A stretch of 64,000 nucleotides of DNA from an uncultured bacterium. GTDB taxonomy: Bacteria > Verrucomicrobiota > Kiritimatiellia > RFP12 > UBA1067. The position numbers were made by a program, and so were the translations under genes. Under the pieces are notes generated by a model. The model was not told where the DNA came from. It made no database searches and saw only the letters and a list, made by a program, of their open reading frames with translations. The stretch lies in assembly GCA_902799955.1 (NCBI GenBank), contig CADCCQ010000009.1:67066-131065 (forward strand). Reading direction: 5' to 3'. Below, piece by piece: positions 14,850 to 23,624 of the stretch (positions are counted from its first letter, which is position 1; each line of letters starts with the position of its first letter).

Positions 14850-16544
14850 ATGCTCACGCTTACCACGCTCATCGGCGGCGTAAGGGACGCCCGCCCACTC
14901 TCCGACGGCGTGTGGCTGATCGGACGCAGCGAGATGTGCCGCATCCGCTTCGACTTCCCGGACGTCAGCGAGCGCCACGCGCTCCTGACGGTCAGGGACG
15001 ACAAGGCGTTCCTCGAGGACCTCCACAGCTCCAACGGCACGTACGTGAACGGCGAGCTCATCGACAGCCCGGTCGAGCTGCGCGGCGACATGATCGTCCA
15101 GGTCGGCCCGGGGATGCTCCGGGTCAGCGGGGAAGAGGCGGTCGAGCCCGAGCCCGAACCAGCCGCGGAATCCGCCGGGCATGGGGAGCAGGACGGTTTG
15201 GGCGGCGACGACGAACCCGCGCCCGACCCGATGCGCGAGCTGCGCCGGAGCGTGCAGGAGCAGATACAGCGCGAGCTGCTGAAGCGCATGGACATGAAGC
15301 GCCTCACGCTCGACGGCGTGGACCGCGAAGGGCTTGAGGACACCGCGAGGAGCAAGATCCGCCAGATCATCGACGAGGTCGTCGCGAAGGGGAGGCTCCC
15401 CGACGGCATCGACGCGGTGAGGCTGGAGGACGACGTCTTCAACGAGGCGATGCGCCTCGGCCCGCTGGAGGACCTCCTCGCCGACGACTCCGTCAGCGAG
15501 ATCATGGTCAACGGCCCGACGAAGGTCTACATCGAGCGCGGCGGCAAGCTTTCCCTTTCGGACTGCCAGTTCACGGACGACGCGAGCGTCCTCTCCGTGA
15601 TAGAGCGCATTGTCTCCCCGCTGGGCCGCCGCATAGACGAGTCGCAGCCGTATGTCGACGCCAGGCTCGCCGACGGCAGCCGCGTAAACGCCATAATCCC
15701 GCCGCTCTCGCTCTCCGGCCCGACGATCACGATTCGAAAGTTCGCGAAGAACGCCCTGACGCCTGACGACTTCATCCGCTTCGGGACGTGGACCCGCAAC
15801 GCGGCGGAGTTCATGAAGCTCTGCGTCATCCTTCGCAAGAACATCATAGTCGCCGGCGGCACCGGGTCGGGCAAGACGACGCTTCTCAACCTGCTTTCCG
15901 GGTACATTCCGCACAACGAGCGCATAATAACCGTCGAGGACGCGGCGGAACTGCGCCTCCAGCAGCCGCACGTCGTCCGCCTCGAGGCGCGCCCGCCGAA
16001 CATCGAGGGCAAGGGAGCGGTGACGATCCGCGACCTCGTGAAGAACTGCCTTCGAATGCGCCCCGACCGCATAATCGTCGGCGAATGCCGCGGCGGCGAG
16101 GCCCTCGACATGCTCCAGGCCATGAACACCGGCCACGACGGATCGCTCACGACCGTCCACGCCAACTCCCCGAGGGACGTCATGTCGCGTCTGGAGACGA
16201 TGGTGATGATGAGCGGCATGGAGCTTCCGTCGAAGGCCATCCGCGAGCAGGTCGCGAGCGCGGTCGACATCGTCATACACGAGTCGCGCCTCTCCGACGG
16301 CTCCAGGAAGGTCGTCGCCATAACCGAGGTGACGGGGCTGGAGGGGAGCCAGATCGTCATGCAGGACCTCTTCACGTTCGTCCAGACCGGCGTGGACGAA
16401 CACGGCAAGGTCTTGGGCTCGTTCAAGCCGACCGGGGCGATTCCCACGTGGTTCGACACGCTCAAGGGGCGCGGCATATCCGTGGACCCGGCGATGTTCG
16501 ACCCGGCGAGCGACGCCGATGTGCGCGTGGTCGTAAAGGGCTGA
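14850..16544 (+). CDS. cpaF: FHA domain fused to CpaF/TadA secretion ATPase
   Basis: 564 aa from ATG 14850, two bases after the cpaB stop. Residues ~10-95 are an FHA phosphothreonine-binding domain (WLIGRSEMCRIRF, SERHALL, LEDLHSSNGTYVNGELID). An acidic linker leads to the CpaF ATPase: LADDSVSEIMVNGPTKVYIERGG, Walker A AGGTGSGKTTLLN, ITVEDAAELRL, RMRPDRIIVGECRGGEALDMLQAMNTGHDGS, TTVHANSPRD. The ATPase powers Flp pilus assembly. FHA-CpaF fusions imply control by Ser/Thr phosphorylation; no kinase is visible nearby. It is followed 13 bases later by tadB. Confidence 0.92.
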   Translation: MLTLTTLIGGVRDARPLSDGVWLIGRSEMCRIRFDFPDVSERHALLTVRDDKAFLEDLHSSNGTYVNGELIDSPVELRGDMIVQVGPGMLRVSGEEAVEPEPEPAAESAGHGEQDGLGGDDEPAPDPMRELRRSVQEQIQRELLKRMDMKRLTLDGVDREGLEDTARSKIRQIIDEVVAKGRLPDGIDAVRLEDDVFNEAMRLGPLEDLLADDSVSEIMVNGPTKVYIERGGKLSLSDCQFTDDASVLSVIERIVSPLGRRIDESQPYVDARLADGSRVNAIIPPLSLSGPTITIRKFAKNALTPDDFIRFGTWTRNAAEFMKLCVILRKNIIVAGGTGSGKTTLLNLLSGYIPHNERIITVEDAAELRLQQPHVVRLEARPPNIEGKGAVTIRDLVKNCLRMRPDRIIVGECRGGEALDMLQAMNTGHDGSLTTVHANSPRDVMSRLETMVMMSGMELPSKAIREQVASAVDIVIHESRLSDGSRKVVAITEVTGLEGSQIVMQDLFTFVQTGVDEHGKVLGSFKPTGAIPTWFDTLKGRGISVDPAMFDPASDADVRVVVKG

Positions 16545-16557
16545 CGGGGAGGGCACG

Positions 16558-17235
16558 ATGATCCAGATTGCCGCAATCGCGCTTTTCGCCATGTCGCTTG
16601 GGGGAGTCGTCTACTTCATCCTGAGCGGCGTGAAGGTGAAGGCGGGCTGGCAGAAGGGCAACGGGCCTATCGCGCGCTGGCTTGACGAGCGCCGGCGCAC
16701 GAAGTTCAACGACCAGCTCCCCGAGGCGCTTGCGACGATGTCGAACGCGCTCAGGGCAGGGTTCTCCATCTCGCAGGCGTTCGAGTCCGTCGTAGACCAG
16801 GGCGAGAAGCCGATGAGCGAGGAGTTCGCGATCCTCCAGCAGCAGCTGAGGATCGGCATGAGCTTCGAGGACGCCCTGTCGTCAATGTCCGACCGCGTGG
16901 GCTCCGAGGACCTCACGCTCGTCACGACCGCGATTCTCATAAGCCGCAAGACGGGCGGGAACGTGACGGAGATATTCGACAAGATCTCGGACACCATCCG
17001 CGCCCGCCAGAAGATCGCGCGGAAGGTCCGCACCCTCACCGCACAGGGGCGCATGCAGGGGCTGCTGGTCTCCGCCATGCCGTTCATCCTCGGCATCGCG
17101 ATGGTTCTGCTGAAGCCCGAGATGATGATCCCGTTCCTCTGCAGCCTGACTGGCGTGGTGTCGGTCGTCGTCGTCCTGCTTCTGATAGCCGTCGGCTGGC
17201 TGATCATTCGCAAGATCATCAAGATCGACGTCTAG
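16558..17235 (+). CDS. tadB: Tad pilus inner-membrane protein TadB (T2SSF family)
   Basis: 225 aa. Membrane segments at the N-terminus (ALFAMSLGGVVYFIL) and the C-terminus (SAMPFILGIAMVLL, VVSVVVVLLLIAVGWLII) flank a T2SSF domain (LPEALATMSNALRAGFSISQAFESV, EEFAILQQQLRIGMSFEDALSSM, ILISRKTGGNVTEIFDKISDTIR). It is the platform protein working with CpaF. It is somewhat shorter than typical TadB (~300 aa) and lacks one N-terminal membrane segment. No TadC, pilin or prepilin peptidase is present, so the cluster is partial. The stop codon lies in a hairpin shared with the convergent gene. Confidence 0.88.
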   Translation: MIQIAAIALFAMSLGGVVYFILSGVKVKAGWQKGNGPIARWLDERRRTKFNDQLPEALATMSNALRAGFSISQAFESVVDQGEKPMSEEFAILQQQLRIGMSFEDALSSMSDRVGSEDLTLVTTAILISRKTGGNVTEIFDKISDTIRARQKIARKVRTLTAQGRMQGLLVSAMPFILGIAMVLLKPEMMIPFLCSLTGVVSVVVVLLLIAVGWLIIRKIIKIDV

Positions 17236-17250
17236 GCCGGTTTGCCTAGA
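17231..17250. terminator. Perfect 7-bp hairpin between convergent genes, with a stop codon in each arm
   Basis: TCTAGGC (17231-17237), a six-base loop, then GCCTAGA (17244-17250). The TadB TAG is in the left arm and the opposite-strand TAG of the phosphoesterase is in the right arm. A weak T-rich run follows on the plus strand. It may act as a bidirectional terminator, though 7 bp without a strong U-tract is marginal. Confidence 0.5.
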
Positions 17251-18610
17251 TTGATTTGTCGAACACGATCTCGCCGTTGCGGACGTTGTGGACCGTCACG
17301 CGCAGCCTGCCGTCCACGACTCTTCCGTGGATCACCGTCGGATACGACGCCGGGATGCTCTTCTCCATGTGCGGCCCGCCGCCGACCATGTGCGCCCACG
17401 GGCGGCCCGCGGCCGGCGGGTCGTAGCGGAACCTGTGCTGGTGCGCCGTTATGACGAGGTTGACGCCTGCCTTCTCGAGGCTCGGTCCCCACAGCTTGGC
17501 GCAGCCCCGCTGCCAGGCGGCGAAGTCGGGGGAGTAGTTTTTCGCCTCCGGCGAGAACACGGAGACGTCGCCGGGGTTGAGCGCCGGGTTGGGGTCGAAG
17601 AGCGGGATGTGGCAGAACGCCACCTTGAACTTCGCCGTCCTGACGGCGGGGGTCTCCACCGCCTCTGCGAGCCAGCGCGCCTGGAGCTCGCGGTACTCCT
17701 TCATCCGGAATATCCCGGCGAAGCGCGGGTCGTCGTCCAGCTTGTCCTCCCCGGTGTCCAGCCCAATGAGCGCGATGTCCCCGAGGCGCTGCACGAAGTT
17801 CCTGCCGAGCTCGGCGAACTCGCCGCCGCGCTCGGCGCTCTCGCGGAACATCATCAGGTCCCGCAGGTGCCTGTTGAAGCGCCCGCGGAAGTCGTGGTTG
17901 CCGTTTATGAACATGTACGGCGTGTCGGCGGCGTACTCCGGGAAGTCCGGGTGGGTGTGGACGAAGATGTCCATCGCCGTCTCGATGGTCTCGGACGTGT
18001 TGGAGGCGTCACCGTTCCAGATGACGGCGGCGGGGGAGAGCTCGCGTACTTTCGCGAGCACGGCGGCGAGGGCGGGCTTGCGGTTGTGGGTGTCGTTTAT
18101 GACGCAGAACGACCCGGTGTTGCCCTCGCCGAGCGTTGTGAAGGAGTGGACCTTGGCGTCGGTCTCGGGCCCGAGGTTCTTCATCTTGTACCCGCCGTTG
18201 AAGCTGATTCTGTCGGCGCCCACGCGGTAATAGTACTTCGTGGCGGGCCTAAGGTTCCTGAGCCTGACGAGGGCGACGGACGGGTTGACATCCATTAGGC
18301 CGGCGCCTCCGGAGTACGCGCGCACGGCGCCGGACATGTCCGGGGACGTCGAGTACTCCACCCAGCCGCTGGCGTCCGCCGTGACGGCGAACGCGACGCC
18401 CATCGAGGTCTCCGCCGCGTTCTGGAGGACGGGCGCGGAGGCTATGAGGGCCTTCGGCGCGTCGTCGTGGGCCTTCTGCCGCTTTGTCGCCTTATTTGCC
18501 TTGTCGGCCGCTGGCTTCGCCGCGCCGGCCGCGGCGGTTGTTGCCGCCGCGACTCCGACGAGAAACTGCCTTCTGTTCATCTTCGTCTGCGCCGTATCTC
18601 TGCTTCCCAT
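17246..18610 (-). CDS. Tat-exported purple-acid-phosphatase-like metallophosphoesterase
   Basis: 454 aa from ATG at 18610, chosen for GGAAAGG just upstream; an inner start (MNRRQFL, 18580) is possible. A Tat-like signal (NRRQFLVGVAAATTAAAGA) precedes an FnIII-like N-domain (VEYSTSPDM, VRLRNLRPATKYYYRVG) as in purple acid phosphatases. The catalytic domain shows VINDTHN, WNGDASN, INGNHDFRG, FCHIPLFDPN and TAHQHRFRY, the metal-binding set. It probably releases phosphate or cleaves phosphodiesters in the periplasm. Its first 119 bases overlap, in another frame, the end of the endonuclease gene on the same strand. It is the last gene of the ftsH-led gene string. Confidence 0.8.
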   Translation of the reverse strand: MGSRDTAQTKMNRRQFLVGVAAATTAAAGAAKPAADKANKATKRQKAHDDAPKALIASAPVLQNAAETSMGVAFAVTADASGWVEYSTSPDMSGAVRAYSGGAGLMDVNPSVALVRLRNLRPATKYYYRVGADRISFNGGYKMKNLGPETDAKVHSFTTLGEGNTGSFCVINDTHNRKPALAAVLAKVRELSPAAVIWNGDASNTSETIETAMDIFVHTHPDFPEYAADTPYMFINGNHDFRGRFNRHLRDLMMFRESAERGGEFAELGRNFVQRLGDIALIGLDTGEDKLDDDPRFAGIFRMKEYRELQARWLAEAVETPAVRTAKFKVAFCHIPLFDPNPALNPGDVSVFSPEAKNYSPDFAAWQRGCAKLWGPSLEKAGVNLVITAHQHRFRYDPPAAGRPWAHMVGGGPHMEKSIPASYPTVIHGRVVDGRLRVTVHNVRNGEIVFDKSI

Positions 18611-19691
18611 TTTTTCGCCTTTCCTTTGAGCTGGACTGCCATTGCTGCTGCGGGTTGTAGTAGTGGGTCCTGAACATCGCGACAACGTCGAGAAGCTTGA
18701 TGGGCCACAGCCTGGACGGCAGGGCGGACTCGAGGCTTTCCTCCGCGGCGTCCTCCATATCCGGCAGGAAGTCGAGCCCCGTGCGGCGCTCGAGTTCGTC
18801 GATGCTGACGATGTACCGCGCAGGCCAGGCCTTCCACGGCACCTCCTGCTCGAACAGCATCGCCAGTGCCCTGACCTTCCTGCCGTCCTGGGCGACCACG
18901 ACATGGTAGAACGACGTCGGCACGTCCACGTCCGAGCCGCTGAGCCTTTCGCAGCCCTCGGAGATGGCCCCGACGATCACCCAGACTTCCCCCCACTTCG
19001 CCGTCCACAGGTCCGCGATGCGGTGTTCCACCTCGCGCCACACGCCTCGGTTGAGGGGGGGCGTCTGCGGCGAAATGTTCGTCATGAGGAACGAATTGGT
19101 CTGCGCCTCCGGCCCGAAACGGGACGCGATGGCGTGGTTCGGCGCCATGTGACCGCGGTCGTAGTTCGTCCTGGTGTACTCGCCGGGCGTCGGGCACCGT
19201 GGAACCTTTTCGTCCTGCCTGAATCCCGGCCTCGGGCCGACCTCGAAGCGCGCCTTTGCGGGAACGTGGTAGGCGCACCAGACCGGATGCCTCAGCCTGG
19301 GCGACCAGCCCACGACGAAGTCGCCGCGGTCGATTATGGTTATGTCGTCCGGCGCCGGCTCGCCGACGCGGCGCGGGGCGCCGGCGAAGAACACCTTGCC
19401 TGACGGCGCGGCGCTTTCGACCTCGACGATCGCGTCGGAGCCGGTGAACCCTATGGCATCCGTCATGTCGCCGACAGGGTTGCCGATCCGCAGGAGGGCC
19501 GAGACTACGAACCTGGGCCAGGAGTCAGACTTGGCCTCGATCCACTCGCGCGGGTGGTGGACAAACCAGTCGGCAAAGCCGCAGACGAGAAGCGTGGCGA
19601 CGAGGATGGCGAGGCCGATGCGGCGCATCACCTTCCTGACGGCGGAAATCGCGATTCGCCTGCCGGTCTTTCTTTTCCACGGCCAGGTCAC
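18492..19691 (-). CDS. Membrane-anchored DNA/RNA non-specific endonuclease (NUC1 family)
   Basis: 399 aa. A basic N-terminus and one membrane segment (RIGLAILVATLLVCGFADWFV) export or anchor it. The nuclease core has YTRTNYDRGHMAPNHAI (DRGH motif with catalytic His), TNSFLMTNISPQTPPLNRGVW, VWVIVGAI and PTSFYHVVV, the beta-beta-alpha metal His-Me fold. The last ~40 residues are very basic (SRRSRGGNNRRGRRGE) and are encoded by sequence that in another frame is the phosphoesterase signal peptide, so this tail may be an accident of overlap. Start overlaps the zinc-ribbon stop (ATGA). It probably degrades extracellular nucleic acid for nutrients, together with the phosphoesterase. Confidence 0.85.
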   Translation of the reverse strand: MTWPWKRKTGRRIAISAVRKVMRRIGLAILVATLLVCGFADWFVHHPREWIEAKSDSWPRFVVSALLRIGNPVGDMTDAIGFTGSDAIVEVESAAPSGKVFFAGAPRRVGEPAPDDITIIDRGDFVVGWSPRLRHPVWCAYHVPAKARFEVGPRPGFRQDEKVPRCPTPGEYTRTNYDRGHMAPNHAIASRFGPEAQTNSFLMTNISPQTPPLNRGVWREVEHRIADLWTAKWGEVWVIVGAISEGCERLSGSDVDVPTSFYHVVVAQDGRKVRALAMLFEQEVPWKAWPARYIVSIDELERRTGLDFLPDMEDAAEESLESALPSRLWPIKLLDVVAMFRTHYYNPQQQWQSSSKERRKNGKQRYGADEDEQKAVSRRSRGGNNRRGRRGEASGRQGK

Positions 19692-19933
19692 AGGTCGTCG
19701 TCCAGCTCGATGCGGATCGTCCGGCTCTTGGCGGCCTGCGAAACCGTGTGGGAGGCTTCGTCAGCGCCGTGCCTGACCACGCCGTCGTCTTCGGGCACGA
19801 CGATCATTGCGCCGCAGGCGGGGCATTCGGTCTTTTCGCCGATCATGTCCATGGAAGCCTCAATCTCCGTGCCGCACGAGGGGCAGGAAAAGCCGGTGAA
19901 TCCATCTTCGCTCTTCATGTTCAGGTTCTCCAT
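19688..19933 (-). CDS. Small zinc-ribbon protein
   Basis: 81 aa. CPSCGTEIEASMDMIGEKTECPACGAMI gives two CxxC pairs typical of a zinc ribbon, followed by an acidic, unstructured tail (RTIRIELDDDL). No other domain is present. It lies 11 bases after the rodZ-like gene and overlaps the endonuclease start by 4 bases. Small zinc ribbons of this type are common in PVC genomes; the function here is unknown. Confidence 0.7.
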   Translation of the reverse strand: MENLNMKSEDGFTGFSCPSCGTEIEASMDMIGEKTECPACGAMIVVPEDDGVVRHGADEASHTVSQAAKSRTIRIELDDDL

Positions 19934-19944
19934 TTCTGCGGTGT

Positions 19945-20973
19945 TCAGTCGATGTACAGCGGCGGGACGGGCAGGGGCTTGCGGTTCGACCTCGCCGGAC
20001 GCGGCGCCTCCGCCTTCTTGCCTGTCGCGGCAGGCGGCCTGGCCTGCGCCTGCGCTCCAGCGGCGTTTGCCGCCGGTTTGGTCTCGCCGCCGTTGGGCTG
20101 CGCTGCCGTTGGCTGCTCGCCTGCAGTCGTCTGCTCAGTGTTCTGCTTGCCCGGGCCCATAGAGGCCCTGTATATGGCCTTTATCCCGGCGAACAGCCCC
20201 CACAGCACGAGAAGTCCGACGACGACAAGCACAAGCATCCTCCATGCCGACGGGGGCACCATGTCGAGGATGCCGCGGCCACTGGACTTGCCGTTGTAGT
20301 GGTCGAGCTTTGTCGGCGGCCTGAAGGATGGCTGGTCGTGCCTGGGCCTCTGCTGCGGGTACGAATGGCGCGCCTGGGGCATCTTCACTGGTTCGGACTC
20401 AAGCGTGAATTCCGCGGGTGCGGGCGGCGGAGGCGGCACGTCGTCCATCCTCGCGAAGTTGAAGCAGGATGGGTCGAGGGCCTCGGTCGCCGCAGTGGCG
20501 GGCTCTGCCGCGACGGGGCCGGCGGCGGCCACCGTCGGCGCGTCCGCAGGAGGCTGCGGCGCCGGCGGCTGAGGCTGCGGGATGGCGACTGTGGGGGCAT
20601 CCGCAGACACCGCGGGGGCGGGCGGCTCGACTGGGGCGGCGGGCGCGGCGGCTGGCGGTACTGCGCCGGGCTGTTCGGCCGGCTGCGGCGCAACGGGCTG
20701 CGCGGTGGGCATCCTTCTGCGGATCGGCCGGAGCTTCGACCCGGTGTATATCGCCATGAACTCCTCCACAAAGGGCTTGTGGTCGAGCCCAAGCGCCTCG
20801 CAGTACAGCTTCACGAATCCCCGCCCGTAGATCGGGGCGGCGATCTTGGAGAAGTCCTCGCGCTCAAGGGCCTCGATCTGCTGGACGAGCAGGTGCGTGG
20901 TCTGCGCCACCTGGCTTGTGGTCAGTCCCTTTTGCTCGCGCGTCTTGCGCAGCGTCTCTCCGAACTCTATCAT
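19945..20973 (-). CDS. rodZ: RodZ-like cytoskeletal/HTH membrane protein
   Basis: 342 aa from ATG at 20973, overlapping the ftsK stop (ATGA). Residues 1-~75 are a RodZ-type helix-turn-helix (FGETLRKTREQKGLTTSQVA, ALEREDFSKIAAPIYGRGFVKLYCEALGLD). A long Pro/Ala-rich region follows, one membrane segment at ~246-265 (WRMLVLVVVGLLVLWGLFA), and a Pro/Ala-rich periplasmic tail without the usual DUF4115 domain. RodZ couples MreB filaments to the elongasome. Position beside ftsK fits a cell-shape or division role. An HTH membrane regulator with similar layout is the alternative. Confidence 0.75.
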   Translation of the reverse strand: MIEFGETLRKTREQKGLTTSQVAQTTHLLVQQIEALEREDFSKIAAPIYGRGFVKLYCEALGLDHKPFVEEFMAIYTGSKLRPIRRRMPTAQPVAPQPAEQPGAVPPAAAPAAPVEPPAPAVSADAPTVAIPQPQPPAPQPPADAPTVAAAGPVAAEPATAATEALDPSCFNFARMDDVPPPPPAPAEFTLESEPVKMPQARHSYPQQRPRHDQPSFRPPTKLDHYNGKSSGRGILDMVPPSAWRMLVLVVVGLLVLWGLFAGIKAIYRASMGPGKQNTEQTTAGEQPTAAQPNGGETKPAANAAGAQAQARPPAATGKKAEAPRPARSNRKPLPVPPLYID

Positions 20974-23624
20974 GTCTCTTCCTCCGTTGTCGTGTCTGAA
21001 AAGTCTTCGTCGCCCGTCGCGTCCGCGAAGTCCTCGCCGTCGCCGGCGTCCGCTCCGCCGTCCAGGCCCTCCGCCGCGGCGTCCGCCGCGCCTTCGGTGT
21101 TGCCGTTGAGTATGGCGACGAGCTGGTCCTGGTCGAGCAGTATCTGGCGGGGGCCCGCGCCCTGCGGCGGCGCGACGATCCCGCGGTCGGTGAGCATGTC
21201 GAGGATTTTTGCGGCGTGGTTGTAGCCCCAGCCCATCTGGCGCTGGAAGTGCGAAGTGGATGCGCGCTTGGTGTTGATGACGCACTCCACCGCCTTCTTG
21301 AAGTCGTCGGCGTCGGCCGCCGCCTTGACGAGCTGCCTTTGCGCGGCCTTCTCCTCCGTGGCGGGCTGCTGCTGGTTGTCGGGGTCGTCCTCGTTCGACG
21401 CGAAGGGGTCCTCGATGGCGGCCTCCTTGACGCGCCCGAGCTTCGTGGCGAACTTCTCGTCGAACTGGACGTTCGAGTGCTCCTGGATGAAGTCGGTGAC
21501 GTTGGCGATCTCGCCGTCGGATATCCACGCGCCCTGCGCGCGCACGAGGAGCCCGTCCTTGCCCCTGAACAGCATGTCGCCCCTGCCGATGAGGTTCTCC
21601 GCGCCGGTGTCGTCGAGAATCGTGCGCGAGTCGACTGAGGACGAGGTCTTGAATGCGACGCGCCCCGGGATGTTCGCCTTGATCGCGCCGGTGATGATCT
21701 TGGCGTCGGGGCGCTGGGTGGCGAGGATGAGGTGGATGCCGGCGGCGCGCGCCTTCTGCGTGATGCGCTGGATGTCGGGGTTCACCTCCTTGCCGCACTG
21801 CCCGATGAGGTCGGCGGCCTCGTCGATGATGATGACGATGTATGGGACGGTCTTTGGCATGTCGGAGGAGGTTTCCTCTCCGCCGCCGAACATGTCCGGC
21901 TGCGTCACGGTCGTCCTGTGGTTAAAGTCGTAGATGTTCCTCACCCTTGCGCGCGCGAAGAGCTTGAGGCGCTTCTCCATCTCGGCGACGGCCCAGTGGA
22001 GCGAGAACACCACCTTGCGGTTGTCGGTGATGACCGGGACGAGGAGGTGGGGGATCGAGGCGTAGGGCGTGAACTCCACGCACTTGGGGTCGACCATGAT
22101 GAGCTTCAGCTGTTCGGGCGTCCGCGTCATGAGAAGTCCGCAGATGAGCGAGTTGAGGCAGACGGACTTTCCCTGGCCCGTGGCGCCGGCGACGAGCATG
22201 TGCGGCATGGACGCGAGGTCCGCGACGAGCTCCTTGCCGTCCGCGCGCTTGCCGAAGAGGAGCGGCAGCTCGGCCTTCGAGGTTTTCCACGCCTCCGACT
22301 CGAATATCTCGCGGAAGGAGATGCCGGCGGGCTTGCGGTTCGGGACCTCGATGCCGATCTTGTCCTCCCCGGGGATTGGCGCCTCGATTCGCAGGGACTT
22401 CGCCTTGAGGGCCATCATAAGCGTGGCCTGGAGGGATGTAAACTTCTCGGGACGCGTCCCGGGCTCGGGAGTCAGGGCGTACTTCGTGACGACGGGTCCT
22501 TGCACAGTGTACGCCAGCTCGGCGGTCACGTCGAATAGCTTGAGCGTGTCGATGAGCTTGTGGGACATCTCGCCGACGTCGCTGTGGTCGGCTGTGGAAA
22601 CGGAAAGGGGATTTAGGAGGTTCACCGGCGGCAGCACGTAGGGCCCCTTGTCCTCCGGCTCGTCCTCTTCGGGCTTGGGCTCTGCGGGCTTCGGCGCCTT
22701 CTTCGCAGGCGCGGCGGCGCGTCCGGGCGCGCGGCTCGGCGGCGCAGGGGCTCGGGCTGGGGCGGGCGGCGGCATGGCCTCCTCCTCCTCTTCCTCTTCT
22801 TCGCGCTCTTCGGCCTCCCTGATGCGCCTCGCGGCCTCTTCCTTGGCGAGGCGTGCGGCCTCCTTCTCCTCTCGGATCCTTGCCCTCTCGGCCTCCTTCT
22901 CCTCTCGGGCGCGGCGCTTCTCCTCCTCGCGGATGCGCTTGGCGTCCTCGCGCGCCTTCCTGGCCGCCTCGAACGCCGCCTGCGCCTCCTCGAACTCAGG
23001 CGTGCCGGGCTGCGCGTTGCCGGGGTCGAACTTTGGCTCCGCGCCCGTCGCCCAGCGTCCGAGCGCAATGAAGAACGCCCCGATGTTGCCTGGTCCGATG
23101 GCCATCACGAGCGTGATGGCCATGAGGGAGAGCGCGAGGACGCCTGCGCCGATGTCGGAGAGCAGCGGGGCCAGGAAGCTTGTCATGATCGTCCATCCCG
23201 TGATTCCGCCGGCGTTCCCCTTGATGTTCACCCACGTGGCCGCGTTCTGAATGCCGGGCGCGTGGGACTGCATTACCTGGAGCAGGCTCGCGGCCGACAC
23301 CAGGAACGCTATTCTCCAGAGGGTCTTCGCGCCGGGGCGGCGAAGGCCCGACAGCACGAGGCGGCAGCCGCCCCAGATGCAGAACAGCGGCACGATCCAT
23401 ATCGCAAGCCCGAATATCTTGTAGCCGTAGTACGCGAACATGTCGCCCATCGGCCCGAACCAGTTCGAGCTGGCCGCGGGCGGGGTCTGGTCCTGTGTGC
23501 GCCAGTCGTAGGTAAGCAGCGCTATGAGCGGGAAGAGCGCTATCGGGAAAAGCAGCCATCCGAGGAACCGCCTCTCCGGCGGCCTCTGGGAAGCCTGGTC
23601 CAGGTCTCTGTTTCTGTCGATCAT
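20970..23624 (-). CDS. ftsK: DNA translocase FtsK
   Basis: 884 aa. Four N-terminal membrane segments (LLFPIALFPLIALLTY to ALSLMAITLVMAI), a long charged coiled linker of Glu/Lys/Arg repeats (~235-300), a Pro-rich stretch, then the motor: Walker A VAGATGQGKSVCLNSL, Walker B YIVIIIDEAADLI, LILATQRPDAKIITG and RGDMLFRGKDGLLVRAQG. The C-terminal gamma winged helix (GWGYNHAAKILDMLTDRGIV) would read KOPS. It pumps DNA at the septum for chromosome segregation. It overlaps its neighbours on both sides by 4 bases. Confidence 0.95.
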   Translation of the reverse strand: MIDRNRDLDQASQRPPERRFLGWLLFPIALFPLIALLTYDWRTQDQTPPAASSNWFGPMGDMFAYYGYKIFGLAIWIVPLFCIWGGCRLVLSGLRRPGAKTLWRIAFLVSAASLLQVMQSHAPGIQNAATWVNIKGNAGGITGWTIMTSFLAPLLSDIGAGVLALSLMAITLVMAIGPGNIGAFFIALGRWATGAEPKFDPGNAQPGTPEFEEAQAAFEAARKAREDAKRIREEEKRRAREEKEAERARIREEKEAARLAKEEAARRIREAEEREEEEEEEEAMPPPAPARAPAPPSRAPGRAAAPAKKAPKPAEPKPEEDEPEDKGPYVLPPVNLLNPLSVSTADHSDVGEMSHKLIDTLKLFDVTAELAYTVQGPVVTKYALTPEPGTRPEKFTSLQATLMMALKAKSLRIEAPIPGEDKIGIEVPNRKPAGISFREIFESEAWKTSKAELPLLFGKRADGKELVADLASMPHMLVAGATGQGKSVCLNSLICGLLMTRTPEQLKLIMVDPKCVEFTPYASIPHLLVPVITDNRKVVFSLHWAVAEMEKRLKLFARARVRNIYDFNHRTTVTQPDMFGGGEETSSDMPKTVPYIVIIIDEAADLIGQCGKEVNPDIQRITQKARAAGIHLILATQRPDAKIITGAIKANIPGRVAFKTSSSVDSRTILDDTGAENLIGRGDMLFRGKDGLLVRAQGAWISDGEIANVTDFIQEHSNVQFDEKFATKLGRVKEAAIEDPFASNEDDPDNQQQPATEEKAAQRQLVKAAADADDFKKAVECVINTKRASTSHFQRQMGWGYNHAAKILDMLTDRGIVAPPQGAGPRQILLDQDQLVAILNGNTEGAADAAAEGLDGGADAGDGEDFADATGDEDFSDTTTEEET

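Noticed and set aside
14844-16592. Long minus-strand open frame opposite cpaF
   Set aside because: Low-complexity shadow translation; the plus strand carries FHA and CpaF motifs throughout.
20974-21798. Extension of the rodZ-like gene into ftsK
   Set aside because: Frame is open but Arg/Gly-rich, while ftsK is unmistakable there. The RodZ helix-turn-helix begins at MIEFGETLRK (20973).
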